Of a stretch of 64,000 nt of DNA, positions 17,265-24,809 are shown piece by piece. The position numbers were made by a program, and so were the translations under genes. The notes beneath the pieces were generated by a model. The model worked only from the letters and a program-made list of their open reading frames with translations, searched no databases and was not told the DNA's origin. This stretch comes from Pontibacter diazotrophicus (GTDB lineage: Bacteria; Bacteroidota; Bacteroidia; Cytophagales; Hymenobacteraceae): the NCBI RefSeq assembly GCF_003367245.1, contig NZ_QRGR01000019.1, positions 62,001 through 126,000 of the forward strand. The letters are read 5' to 3'. Position 1 is the stretch's first letter. Every line of letters begins with the position of its first letter.

Positions 17265-18143
17265 TTAAGTACTTTCCTCAAAGAGGGGTAACTGCTGACT
17301 TGCTATAATTTCTGGTATTTCCTCCCGGTGCTGCGCTGCTTCCCAGCCAATCATAGCCATCTTGCGCTCGCTGCCCCAACGGTACTCGCCAATGCCGCCC
17401 ACGCTTTTAATAACCCTGTGGCAGGGGATGAGGAAAGCAATGGGGTTACTGCCGATGGCGGTTCCAACTGCTCTGCTGGCGGCTGGGTTTCCGACTTCCC
17501 GGGCGAGAGTGGAGTAGGAGGTAAGCTGCCCTTCCGGTATGCGCAGCAACGCCTCCCATACTTTGAGTTGAAAAGGAGTGCCCTGCAGGTGCAATGGCAG
17601 TTTCTGCTGTGGCTTAAGCTGATGCTGGAAGAATTGATGCACCTGCTGGTGCAAAGCCTCCTGCCGGAGGTGTAAAGCCGCTTTTGGCCATTGTGCCTGT
17701 AGGTCCGCCAGCGCATCCTGTTCGGACTTGTAGAAGTGAAGGTGGCATATTCCCTTTGCGGTGGAGGCTATGATATAATCCCCGAACTGGCAGCTGCCCA
17801 GGCTGTAACTGATCTGCAAAGCCTCGCCTTGCCTTTTAAAATGGCCCGGGGTAATGCCTTCTATCTGTAGAAAAAGGTCGTGCAGGCGGCTGGTGCCGGA
17901 GAGACCGCTACTGTCTGCCGCCTCTGCAAGCGTGGCTGATTGCGCCAGTGCTGCTTTGGCATGGTGCAGTGTGAGGTACTGCAGAAATTTTTTAGGGCTT
18001 ACGCCTGCCCACGCAGTAAACACACGCTGAAAATGGAAGGGGCTCATACAGACATGTGTAGCTATCTCGTCCAGGTCAGGCTGCCCCTTTGCCTGTGCCC
18101 GAATATAGGTCAGGGCCCTGGCGACTGTTTCATAGTGGTTCAT
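17265..18143 (-). CDS. AraC-type regulator fused to O6-methylguanine-DNA methyltransferase (Ada-like)
   Basis: The 292-residue protein joins an AraC-type double helix-turn-helix (residues about 5-100, 'LDEIATHVCMSPFHFQRVFT') to a methylated-DNA-protein cysteine methyltransferase. The active-site motif IPCHRVI has the acceptor C241, followed by 'GGIGEYRWGSERK', and the DNA-binding helix region 'SYSTLAREVGNPAASRAVG' precedes it. It repairs O6-alkylguanine by irreversible transfer to the cysteine. Unlike E. coli Ada it lacks the N-terminal zinc domain that takes methyl groups from phosphotriesters and switches Ada into an activator, so how its regulator half is controlled is unclear. It is probably monocistronic. 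Confidence 0.93.
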   Translation of the reverse strand: MNHYETVARALTYIRAQAKGQPDLDEIATHVCMSPFHFQRVFTAWAGVSPKKFLQYLTLHHAKAALAQSATLAEAADSSGLSGTSRLHDLFLQIEGITPGHFKRQGEALQISYSLGSCQFGDYIIASTAKGICHLHFYKSEQDALADLQAQWPKAALHLRQEALHQQVHQFFQHQLKPQQKLPLHLQGTPFQLKVWEALLRIPEGQLTSYSTLAREVGNPAASRAVGTAIGSNPIAFLIPCHRVIKSVGGIGEYRWGSERKMAMIGWEAAQHREEIPEIIASQQLPLFEEST

Positions 18144-18207
18144 GCTGTGAAGTACCGAAAACCGTGCATCACTGTCAACCCGATTCTTGCTGATTTCGGG
18201 ACACTAT

Positions 18208-18239
18208 AAAAAAAGCCCCTGCTTGTGTGCAGAGGCTTT
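18208..18239 (-). terminator. Terminator of the TPR gene
   Basis: On the minus strand AAAGCCTCTGC and GCAGGGGCTTT form an 11-bp stem (one G-U pair), followed by TTTT. It lies just after the stop at 18245. Confidence 0.85.
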
Positions 18240-18244
18240 GCTGT

Positions 18245-18964
18245 TTATTCGTTGCTGCTGGTTGGTACGCCAGACCGGAAGAAGCCTTTCGGATCCGGCA
18301 TCTGGTCCGACAATTCCGTTATGAAGTTATAGTCAATCTGCGTCATGTTTATTGCGCGGCTCTGGTGCAGGTAATCCCAGGCATCGCTGTACTTCTTCTC
18401 ATAGAACTTCACTTTCGAGAGGTTGTAAAGCGCAAAAGCATTCGCCGTGTCTGCCGTGATGGCTTCAGAGAGATACTTAGTGGCTTTTTTGAGATCTTTC
18501 TTTTTCTTTTTGCCTTCACCGTATACTTTCAGGTAAGTGGCAGCGATATCTGAAAGCAGTAAAGAGTTTTTCGGATCATACCCAAGCGCTTTCTCATAAT
18601 GTTTGATTGCCTCTTCGTTTTGCCCTTTGGCTGAAGTAACCAATCCAAAAGCCCAGTGGGTGTCTTTGTTGTCCGGGTTCAGGAGCCAGGCCAGGTTAAA
18701 ACGGTACACGGCGGTATCAATCTGCCCTTCGTTCATATATTCCCAGCCGCGCTCCATAAAGAAGCTGCTGGCTTCCTGTCGGCTGGCAAAGCTCTTGTCG
18801 CAGCTGGTCAGGAACTTCTCATCCTTTTTCTGCTGCTCTTCTGTTTTCGCTTTTCCTCCAAACATTGGAAGCACCTGCGGGTTCTGCTCAGCTGGCTGCT
18901 CCTGCGCAAAGCTCATGGAGGTGGCACAAAAAATGGCGACGGCGGCTAAAAGTAGTTTTTTCAT
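18245..18964 (-). CDS. Exported TPR-repeat protein
   Basis: The 239-residue protein has a signal peptide (MKKLLLAAVAIFCATSMSFAQ) and several tetratricopeptide repeats: 'DTAVYRFNLAWLLNPDNKDTHWAFG', 'EEAIKHYEKALGYDPKNSLLLSDIA' and 'ATKYLSEAITADTANAFALYNLS' lines up with the repeat consensus. It should be periplasmic and mediate protein contacts. A TPR protein of related sequence lies 79 bases upstream on the same strand (19044-19772); repeats such as 'DNKDTHWAFGLV' and 'TNNDIFWGYGIV' correspond in order and both end with 'DPKGFF'/'DPQGLY', so the pair arose by duplication. A specific function cannot be assigned. Confidence 0.85.
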   Translation of the reverse strand: MKKLLLAAVAIFCATSMSFAQEQPAEQNPQVLPMFGGKAKTEEQQKKDEKFLTSCDKSFASRQEASSFFMERGWEYMNEGQIDTAVYRFNLAWLLNPDNKDTHWAFGLVTSAKGQNEEAIKHYEKALGYDPKNSLLLSDIAATYLKVYGEGKKKKKDLKKATKYLSEAITADTANAFALYNLSKVKFYEKKYSDAWDYLHQSRAINMTQIDYNFITELSDQMPDPKGFFRSGVPTSSNE

Positions 18965-19043
18965 CTTCAGGATTTATTCGATGTAAAGCAGTTAATAAGG
19001 CTGCTGAAATATAAAAGTAAGTTAATGTCTACTATTTCGCAAG

Positions 19044-19772
19044 CTACAGCACCTGTTGCGCTGTATACAGGCCCTGTGGATCTTGTTGCTTTTCTAACAG
19101 GGCAGCAATAAAGGCTTTATCTGCTATATCTTTGTCGCGTTGGATGCTCTTGTGCAGATAGCTCCAGGCGTTGCCATACTCCCGAAGGTAATAACAGTTA
19201 ATGGCTAACTTGTAATAAGCATCCGCCTCGTTGGGAGAAAGTTGCACGGCCTGCTCCAGTAGCTTTTTGCTTTGCACCAGGTCCTCCGGGTCCGCTTTCA
19301 CATAAAAGCGGCTCAGATGGCTGGTGGCTACATCGTTGAGCAGGCGCGGGTTTTCCTTGTCATTCTCCAGCGCGCGGTAAAGCAGGAACAACGCTTCGTC
19401 ATACTTTTGTTCCCGCCCATACACGATGCCGTATCCCCAGAAGATATCGTTGTTGGTGCTATCCATCAGGTAAGCACGGCCAAACAAGTAGGAGGCTGAA
19501 TCCAGTTTTTCGTCGTTGAAAGCACGCTGGGCTTGCAGCACATAATACTCACTAGCCAGTTCACGGCTCTTGAACCGGTCCACGTTCTCCTGCAGAAATT
19601 TTTCCTGCTTTGCCTTCGCTTCCGGTGTTTCCGGCTCCATTACCGGCACTACGTCGGCCATGGAGAGTGTGGGGTGCTTAGGCGTATTATTACTTTCTGT
19701 TAGTGCATTCTGGGTGTTGCAGGCACTTATACCTAAAGCAAGGCCAACTGCCGCCACCATATATTTTCGCAT
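19044..19772 (-). CDS. TPR-repeat lipoprotein, paralogue of the neighbour
   Basis: The 242-residue protein carries a lipoprotein signal (VAAVGLALGISAC) and TPR repeats ('DSASYLFGRAYLMDSTNNDIFWGYG', 'DEALFLLYRALENDKENPRLLND', 'LLEQAVQLSPNEADAYYKLA'). It aligns along its whole length with the exported TPR protein at 18245-18964, but is lipid-anchored instead of soluble. The two are 79 bases apart on the same strand and may form one transcript. It probably sits on the periplasmic side of a membrane as a scaffold. No catalytic domain is present. Confidence 0.85.
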   Translation of the reverse strand: MRKYMVAAVGLALGISACNTQNALTESNNTPKHPTLSMADVVPVMEPETPEAKAKQEKFLQENVDRFKSRELASEYYVLQAQRAFNDEKLDSASYLFGRAYLMDSTNNDIFWGYGIVYGREQKYDEALFLLYRALENDKENPRLLNDVATSHLSRFYVKADPEDLVQSKKLLEQAVQLSPNEADAYYKLAINCYYLREYGNAWSYLHKSIQRDKDIADKAFIAALLEKQQDPQGLYTAQQVL

Positions 19773-19919
19773 TGATACTACTGGTTGTTTGGCCTACGTA
19801 ACGTCTGACCAGCAGAAATAGTGCTTTTTCAATTAAAAACAAACCTATACCGGCAGGATGAGGTGGCGCATAAGACATGTTTTAACCGCACAATTGGGTT
19901 CCCTGTAAAACTATTTTGC

Positions 19920-19959
19920 GACAATTGTCGTTTTAATTATGACAAGTTTCTTATATTTG
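19920..19959 (+). promoter_or_regulatory. Promoter and operator candidate of the RES/Xre pair
   Basis: A perfect 10-bp palindrome GACAATTGTC (19920-19929) lies near the -33 position, and a related half site TGACAAGTTTC follows at 19940-19950. TATATTTG (19952-19959) fits the TAnnTTTG box and would start transcription about 14 bases before the antitoxin ATG. Xre antitoxins usually repress their own operon, so the palindrome is a likely operator (inference). Confidence 0.5.
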
Positions 19960-19979
19960 AGACATAAACGAATTAAACC

Positions 19980-20402
19980 ATGGGACAGGCACTCACCAGC
20001 GATATAAGCTACAAGCAAATTGACGACCGGGACGTATTTATGCTTATCAGCACAGTACGGGAAGGAATCAAATATGCCTTATTTCAGTACATAGCCGACA
20101 AAAGCCCTTTCAGCACCACAGAATGGTCTAATTTCCTGCACCTGTCGGAGCGTACGTTCCAGCGCTATAAGAAAGACAAGCGCACGTTCGACCCGTTGCA
20201 CTCCGAGAAAATACTGGAGATTACGCTGGTATATAATAAAGGAGTAGAAGTGTTTGGCGACAAAGCAAACTTCGATGCCTGGCTCGGTGCGAAGAATGTG
20301 GCTTTAGGAGGCATTAAGCCAAAAGAGCTTTTAGACAGTACCTTCGGCATCGGGTTGCTGAAGGATGAACTGACACGAATTGAACACGGCGTATTGGCAT
20401 GA
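19980..20402 (+). CDS. Xre/MbcA/ParS-type antitoxin of a RES/Xre system
   Basis: The 140-residue protein matches the antitoxins paired with RES toxins (DUF2384 family). An N-terminal helix-turn-helix region (about 40-75: 'FSTTEWSNFLHLSERTFQRYKK') is followed by the toxin-binding C-terminal domain: 'EKILEITLVYNKGVEVFGDKANFDAWL' and 'LGGIKPKELLDSTFGIGLLKDELTRIEHG'. The latter helix ends close to the toxin active site in solved complexes. It should neutralise the downstream toxin and repress the operon. Its stop overlaps the toxin start by four bases (ATGA), which suggests translational coupling. Antitoxin-first order is the rule for this type II family. Confidence 0.93.
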   Translation: MGQALTSDISYKQIDDRDVFMLISTVREGIKYALFQYIADKSPFSTTEWSNFLHLSERTFQRYKKDKRTFDPLHSEKILEITLVYNKGVEVFGDKANFDAWLGAKNVALGGIKPKELLDSTFGIGLLKDELTRIEHGVLA

Positions 20403-20866
20403 TCGTGTACCGCCTCAGCAGGGGTAAATTCAGGAATGATCTTTCTGGCCGTGGGGCCGAACTGGCAGGTGGCCGCTGGAACAGCAAAGGTATTGCTATC
20501 CTGTATACGAGCGAATCCATTGCCCTTTGTACCGTTGAAATAGCCGTACACATGCCCTTAGGCATTGTACCCGCTGATTACTATCTCGTGCGCATCCATA
20601 TTCCGGATGACGCCCCCATCAAAGAACTTGCTACCGAAGAACTACCCACAGACTGGAAGAGCTTTCCGCACGCTAACAGTACACAGGAAATAGGGGATGC
20701 TTTTGTATTGGAGAGCGAACACCTGGTGCTGAAAGTCCCTTCGGCCACTGTACAGGGCACCTATAACTACCTGGTGAACCCCCGTCACGCAGATTTCGGA
20801 AAAGTAGCAACAATAGAGGCCGTGCCATTTGAGTTTGACAAGCGCCTGTTTGTGAAAGAAACCTGA
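20399..20866 (+). CDS. RES-domain toxin (NAD+ phosphorylase/NADase type)
   Basis: The 155-residue protein is a full RES domain. It shows 'MIVYRLSR', the hallmark 'GAELAGGRWNSKGIAILYTS', then 'IALCTVEIAVH' and near the end 'NYLVNPRHADFGKV'. In studied members (MbcT, P. putida RES) these Arg, Tyr, Glu and Ser positions form an active site like that of ADP-ribosyltransferases, and the toxin destroys cellular NAD+. Length and motif order are intact, so the toxin is probably active. It overlaps the antitoxin by four bases. No terminator is visible downstream. Confidence 0.93.
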   Translation: MIVYRLSRGKFRNDLSGRGAELAGGRWNSKGIAILYTSESIALCTVEIAVHMPLGIVPADYYLVRIHIPDDAPIKELATEELPTDWKSFPHANSTQEIGDAFVLESEHLVLKVPSATVQGTYNYLVNPRHADFGKVATIEAVPFEFDKRLFVKET

Positions 20867-21012
20867 TTAACTGCTATTTGGAAAGACAGCGTGCTTTATT
20901 ATAAGTATGCTATTGCTACTCCGCCATTGCCTGCACGATATTTCAAATTCACTGCCTTGCGAACTTAATTCTAAAATAATACGGGGTGCAGTTTTGCAAT
21001 GGATTTTGGAAT

Positions 21013-21020
21013 TACCTTTG
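21013..21020 (+). promoter_or_regulatory. Candidate -7 box directly before the NPP gene
   Basis: TACCTTTG fits TAnnTTTG and ends only four bases before ATG 21025; TTTG at 20993-20996 lies 16 bases upstream. If used, the transcript would start at or just beyond the ATG, so it would be leaderless. Confidence 0.4.
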
Positions 21021-21024
21021 TCTT

Positions 21025-22284
21025 ATGAAAAAGTACCTCCTCCTTTTGTGCATCTTAGCAGGGGTAGCCACCGCCTCCGCACAGGTAGACATCACTCAGA
21101 AAGTAGTTTCCAACAGGCAGAACAGCCCGGAGCAACAGCAGAAGCCATACGTAATAATGATTTCGGCAGATGGCTTCCGGTACGACTATGCCGACAAATA
21201 TCAGGCGCAAAACCTGTTGGCTTTGCGGGAGCAGGGCGTGCAGGCGGAATCGATGTTGCCATCATTTCCTTCCAAGACTTTCCCAAACCATTATACCATC
21301 GTCACGGGTATGTACCCGGCCACGCATGGCCTCATCAACAATTACTTCTATGATCCCCAGCGTAAGGAAAGCTATTCTATGCGGGACAGAGATAAGGTAG
21401 AGGACGAAAGCTGGTACGGCGGTGTGCCACTCTGGGTACTGGCGGAACAGCAGCAAATGCTGAGCGCCAGTTTCTACTGGGTTGGTTCTGAGGCCCCGAT
21501 ACAAGGTGTGTTGCCAACGTACCATTACCAGTACAATGAGGCTATTCCTTTCGGAGAAAGAGTGCAGGTGGTGCTGGATTGGCTGAACCTGCCGGAAACT
21601 GAGCGGCCGCACCTGATAACATTTTATATGCCGGAAGTGGATCATGCTGGCCACCGCTATGGCCCCGACGCCCCGGAAACAAGAGCAGCCGTGCAGGAAA
21701 TGGATGAAAACATTAAAAAGCTAACAGATGCAGTAGCATCAACAGGCCTGCCGGTAAACTATATCTTCGTGTCAGATCATGGTATGACACAAATTGATAC
21801 TGAAATTACTTTGCCTTTGCCTGCTGCCGTGGATACGGCGAAGTTCCTGGTATCGGGTGGTGGTATGGTGGTGGAACTTCACGCGAAAGATAAGAGCGCC
21901 ATCAAAAGCATGTACAGAAAGCTAAAGCAGGAAGCAAAGGATTATAAAGTATACCGCAAAACAAACATGCCCGCCCACCTGCATTATGGAGCCAAAGACG
22001 ATGTATACAACCGGGTGGGGGATATCCTGCTGCTGGCAGAAGCGCCAAAGGTGTTTCATTTTTCAACGCACAAGCCAGCACCGGGAACGCATGGTTATGA
22101 TCCGGTATCGGTAAAGGACATGCATGCAATCTTTTATGCATGGGGGCCGGCCTTTAAGAAAGGAGAAAGAATTCCGTCTTTCCAGAATATACATGTTTAC
22201 CCGGTAGTGACGGAGATACTAGGCTTAAAGTATAGCCACAAGATAGACGGTAAAAAGAAGCTGGCAAAGGAAGTGTTGCAGTAA
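21025..22284 (+). CDS. Ectonucleotide pyrophosphatase/phosphodiesterase (NPP family)
   Basis: The 419-residue protein has a signal peptide (MKKYLLLLCILAGVATASAQ) and the alkaline-phosphatase fold of nucleotide pyrophosphatases/phosphodiesterases. The two-zinc site is visible in order: Asp in 'MISADGFRYDY', the nucleophile Thr in 'PSFPSKTFPNHYTIVTG', Asp/His in 'MPEVDHAGHRYGPD', Asp-His in 'VSDHGM', and His in 'GTHGYDP'. It should hydrolyse nucleotide or other phosphodiesters in the periplasm, releasing NMPs. I chose ATG 21025 because it starts the signal peptide; an upstream frame adds 13 unlikely residues. A strong terminator follows. Confidence 0.92.
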   Translation: MKKYLLLLCILAGVATASAQVDITQKVVSNRQNSPEQQQKPYVIMISADGFRYDYADKYQAQNLLALREQGVQAESMLPSFPSKTFPNHYTIVTGMYPATHGLINNYFYDPQRKESYSMRDRDKVEDESWYGGVPLWVLAEQQQMLSASFYWVGSEAPIQGVLPTYHYQYNEAIPFGERVQVVLDWLNLPETERPHLITFYMPEVDHAGHRYGPDAPETRAAVQEMDENIKKLTDAVASTGLPVNYIFVSDHGMTQIDTEITLPLPAAVDTAKFLVSGGGMVVELHAKDKSAIKSMYRKLKQEAKDYKVYRKTNMPAHLHYGAKDDVYNRVGDILLLAEAPKVFHFSTHKPAPGTHGYDPVSVKDMHAIFYAWGPAFKKGERIPSFQNIHVYPVVTEILGLKYSHKIDGKKKLAKEVLQ

Positions 22285-22325
22285 TGTAAGGCAACAGCCT
22301 CGGAAGTTTAGTGCCAATGCATAAA

Positions 22326-22359
22326 AAAGCCTGCTCCATAAAATAATGGAGCAGGCTTT
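22326..22359. terminator. Bidirectional terminator between NPP and the barrel protein
   Basis: A perfect 14-bp stem (AAAGCCTGCTCCAT / ATGGAGCAGGCTTT) with a six-base loop, A's before and T's after. It lies between convergent genes. Confidence 0.88.
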
Positions 22360-22385
22360 AATTTAAAAAGATAGAATTTTTGTTA

Positions 22386-22988
22386 CTAGTTGTTTCTGCC
22401 TGGCAGGTAAATCTGAAGACCTATTGCTACTGACAATCCAGTACCAGTATTGTTATCAACATCGATATTAGCACTGCTTCTGATTAAGTTAAGCGTTCCT
22501 TCCAAAGCCACATTGCTGGCCACAAAGTGAGCATAACCTGCTCTTACGCCATATACCCGCGAGAGAAAGGCATCATCTTCACTGTCTTCGTCCGAGCTAC
22601 CCGCAAAACCAAGAACAGCCTCACCAAACCATCTGTGCGTCGGTGCTGCACCTTCCGGGAAGTAGTAACGCACAAACGGCGTCAGGCCATAGCGCCAGTT
22701 TTCACCACCGTTGTAGATGGATAAGCCAAGCTGAGCCGACGCACCAATAACGGCATTGTCACTTATGAAATAACCTGCTCTCGGCGCAATGTCAAAATTG
22801 AAAGTGGTTGATTTAAAATTAAAGCCGATGTTACCGATGTCTGCCCCAACAAGCCAGTTACCCTGCTGTATAGCGTCACTTGATACAGGAGCAGTTGTCT
22901 GAGGCCTCGGGAGGTCTTGTACGCTTTGCGCAGTTGCACCAAATGTTAGTGCAAGCAATAATGCTGGAAGTAAAAATAAACGTTTCAT
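22386..22988 (-). CDS. Small outer-membrane beta-barrel protein
   Basis: The 200-residue protein has a signal peptide (MKRLFLLPALLLALTFGATAQ) followed by alternating hydrophobic strands with aromatic girdles: 'NWLVGADIGNIGFNF', 'APRAGYFISDNAVIGASAQL', 'YGLTPFVRYYF', 'RVYGVRAGYAHFV' and 'LSVAIGLQIYL'. This pattern is typical of an eight-stranded porin-like barrel (OmpW/OmpX size class) common in Bacteroidota. The C-terminal strand ends close to the stop, as expected for BAM recognition. The function is unknown. I use ATG 22988; an ATG five codons upstream is possible. Confidence 0.78.
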   Translation of the reverse strand: MKRLFLLPALLLALTFGATAQSVQDLPRPQTTAPVSSDAIQQGNWLVGADIGNIGFNFKSTTFNFDIAPRAGYFISDNAVIGASAQLGLSIYNGGENWRYGLTPFVRYYFPEGAAPTHRWFGEAVLGFAGSSDEDSEDDAFLSRVYGVRAGYAHFVASNVALEGTLNLIRSSANIDVDNNTGTGLSVAIGLQIYLPGRNN

Positions 22989-23162
22989 AGTTTTCTCTTT
23001 CATAGGTTTAAAAATTGTATCAATATTTTTTATTTACAATACATATATGTAAACGCCATAGAAGCATAATTGTTCGGAAAAATGGGTAATACGACTATTT
23101 TCAAGTGTTTTAAGCCTGTAAATCAGAGGCTACAGGATAGGTGGTTTCTAAAAGTCAATTGC

Positions 23163-23297
23163 ATGAAACAAATGCCGCTGCTACCGAGGGGTTGGTTTGG
23201 ATCATAACAAAGGATAGAGGCTTTACAGGAGAAAGCTGGCGATGTTATTGATCTAATTGAGGACAATAAAACTACGTCCGCTGAGGCTTTGCTTTGA
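23163..23297 (+). pseudogene. Possible gene remnant with an in-frame stop
   Basis: Within the 22989-23379 gap a frame from ATG 23163 to TGA 23297 is broken once, by TAA at 23205. The part after it reads RIEALQEKAGDVIDL and continues to SAEALL at the stop, which has amphipathic, protein-like composition. It may be the tail of a decayed gene. I recognise no family, and short frames like this also occur by chance. The rest of the gap shows nothing. Confidence 0.25.
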
Positions 23298-23379
23298 AAC
23301 CTTGCCTTGTGCAGGAATTGTTTTTTATACTTCATGCGCAGGCCTGGTTAACAGTACAAGCTACTTAAACTAACGCCAA

Positions 23380-24768
23380 TCAAAGCTCATACACCTTGTT
23401 TAGCTCTGTTGCGGTTACAGCGCAGTCGTAGGTGCCTTCTACTTTCTTTTTAAGAGCTTCTGTAGCCTCTTTCTCTCCATGGTTGAGAAAGATGTGTTTG
23501 GGTGTTTCCTTAAAATGGCCTAACCACCAGAGCAGATCTCCCTGGTCGGCGTGTGCAGAAAGAGAGCCTATCTGGCTGATCTCAGCATGGACCTGGAATT
23601 TCTCCTCGTCAATCTTTATTTCATGTGCACCATTGCTTAACTGATGGCCGCGCGTACCGAAAGCCTGGTGCCCCACCAGCAGTACTGTGTTTTTGCTGTC
23701 GCCCACCAGTTGCTTCAGGTAATACAGCACGCGGCCTCCCGTAATCATACCGCTGCCTGCAATTATGATTTTGTTTTTGGGTCCGTCCTCGTCCAGCACA
23801 TTTAACGTTTCTTCAAAGCTTTGCACGATGTTTACATTCTTCGTCAGGCTATCGCATTCATCTTCAGAGAGATTGTGCCAATCGCGGTGCTGCTGGAAAA
23901 TCCTGGTAACATCGGCTCCCATCGGTGAGTCAAGATATATAGGAATAGAGGGAATGCTCTTTTCGTCCATCAGGTTGTTCAGAATCAGGATAATTTCCTG
24001 AGCCCGTTCCACCGCAAAGCTGGGGATAACCAATGTGCCGCCTTTTTCGAAGGTTCTGTTCACTACCTCTTCCAAAGCCTGGTAAGGAGACACGGTGTCA
24101 TCGTGCAGCTTATCGCCATACGTAGACTCGAGTATGAGGTAATCTGTTTCATCAATGGAAGTGGGAGCATCCAGGATAAGGGGTACACGCTGCCCCACAT
24201 CTCCGGAGAAAACAAACCGATGCCCCTCCACTTCCAGCTCTACCATGGCAGAACCTAATATGTGTCCGCTTTTCTGAAACCGGAACCGCAGGTCGTCATC
24301 CACCTGAACCCACTCATTAGCAGGGTGTGTCTGGAAAAGAGTTATCGTGCGGTTCACATGCTCTTCCCTGTAAAGCGGCTTCAGTGGTTTTTTGCTTTCG
24401 CTGCGTCTCTTGTTGGCTTCCCTGGCATCTTCTTCCTGTATGCGCGCACTGTCCTGCAGAATCACTTCTGTGATGTCACGGGTGGGGGTGGTGGCGTAAA
24501 TGGGGCCGCTAAAGCCTTTCTTCACCATCACAGGAAGGTAGCCACAGTGGTCAAGGTGGCCATGTGTGAGGATAATAGCATCCAGCTCGGAAGGTTTGAA
24601 CGGGAGCATCCTGAGCTTGTTCAGTTTCCGCTCTGACTTGTTGCCTTGGAACAGGCCACAGTCAATAAGCAGCTTGCGTTTAGCTGTTTGCACTAACGTT
24701 TTTGAGCCTGTCACGGTGCCTGCTGCGCCAATAAACTGCAGCTGAACAGAGGGTTTATCTTTTGCCAT
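23380..24768 (-). CDS. Beta-CASP metallo-beta-lactamase RNA/DNA nuclease-like protein
   Basis: The 462-residue protein has a metallo-beta-lactamase domain with H69-G-H71-L-D73-H74 (TLTHGHLDHCG type: ILTHGHLDHCG), further ligands in 'KSGHILGSAMVELE' and 'FSGDVG', a beta-CASP insert ('YLDSPMGADVTRIF', 'IIIAGSGMITGGRVLYYL') and a C-terminal 'QIGSLSAHADQGDLLWWL...KHIFLNHGE' block (RMMBL motif). This is the CPSF73/RNase J-like fold that binds two zincs and cuts RNA. Bacterial members of this length, annotated as MBL-fold RNA metallo-hydrolases, are mostly uncharacterised. It lies 41 bases after the P450 gene on the same strand and could be cotranscribed. Confidence 0.9.
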   Translation of the reverse strand: MAKDKPSVQLQFIGAAGTVTGSKTLVQTAKRKLLIDCGLFQGNKSERKLNKLRMLPFKPSELDAIILTHGHLDHCGYLPVMVKKGFSGPIYATTPTRDITEVILQDSARIQEEDAREANKRRSESKKPLKPLYREEHVNRTITLFQTHPANEWVQVDDDLRFRFQKSGHILGSAMVELEVEGHRFVFSGDVGQRVPLILDAPTSIDETDYLILESTYGDKLHDDTVSPYQALEEVVNRTFEKGGTLVIPSFAVERAQEIILILNNLMDEKSIPSIPIYLDSPMGADVTRIFQQHRDWHNLSEDECDSLTKNVNIVQSFEETLNVLDEDGPKNKIIIAGSGMITGGRVLYYLKQLVGDSKNTVLLVGHQAFGTRGHQLSNGAHEIKIDEEKFQVHAEISQIGSLSAHADQGDLLWWLGHFKETPKHIFLNHGEKEATEALKKKVEGTYDCAVTATELNKVYEL

Positions 24769-24809
24769 AGAAGCTGTTGCTAAAATGATTCTGTACCTTC
24801 TCTTTATAA

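Noticed and set aside
23123..23335. 70-codon minus-strand frame in the 23-kb gap
   Set aside because: No recognisable family and it overlaps a more plausible plus-strand remnant; treated as chance.
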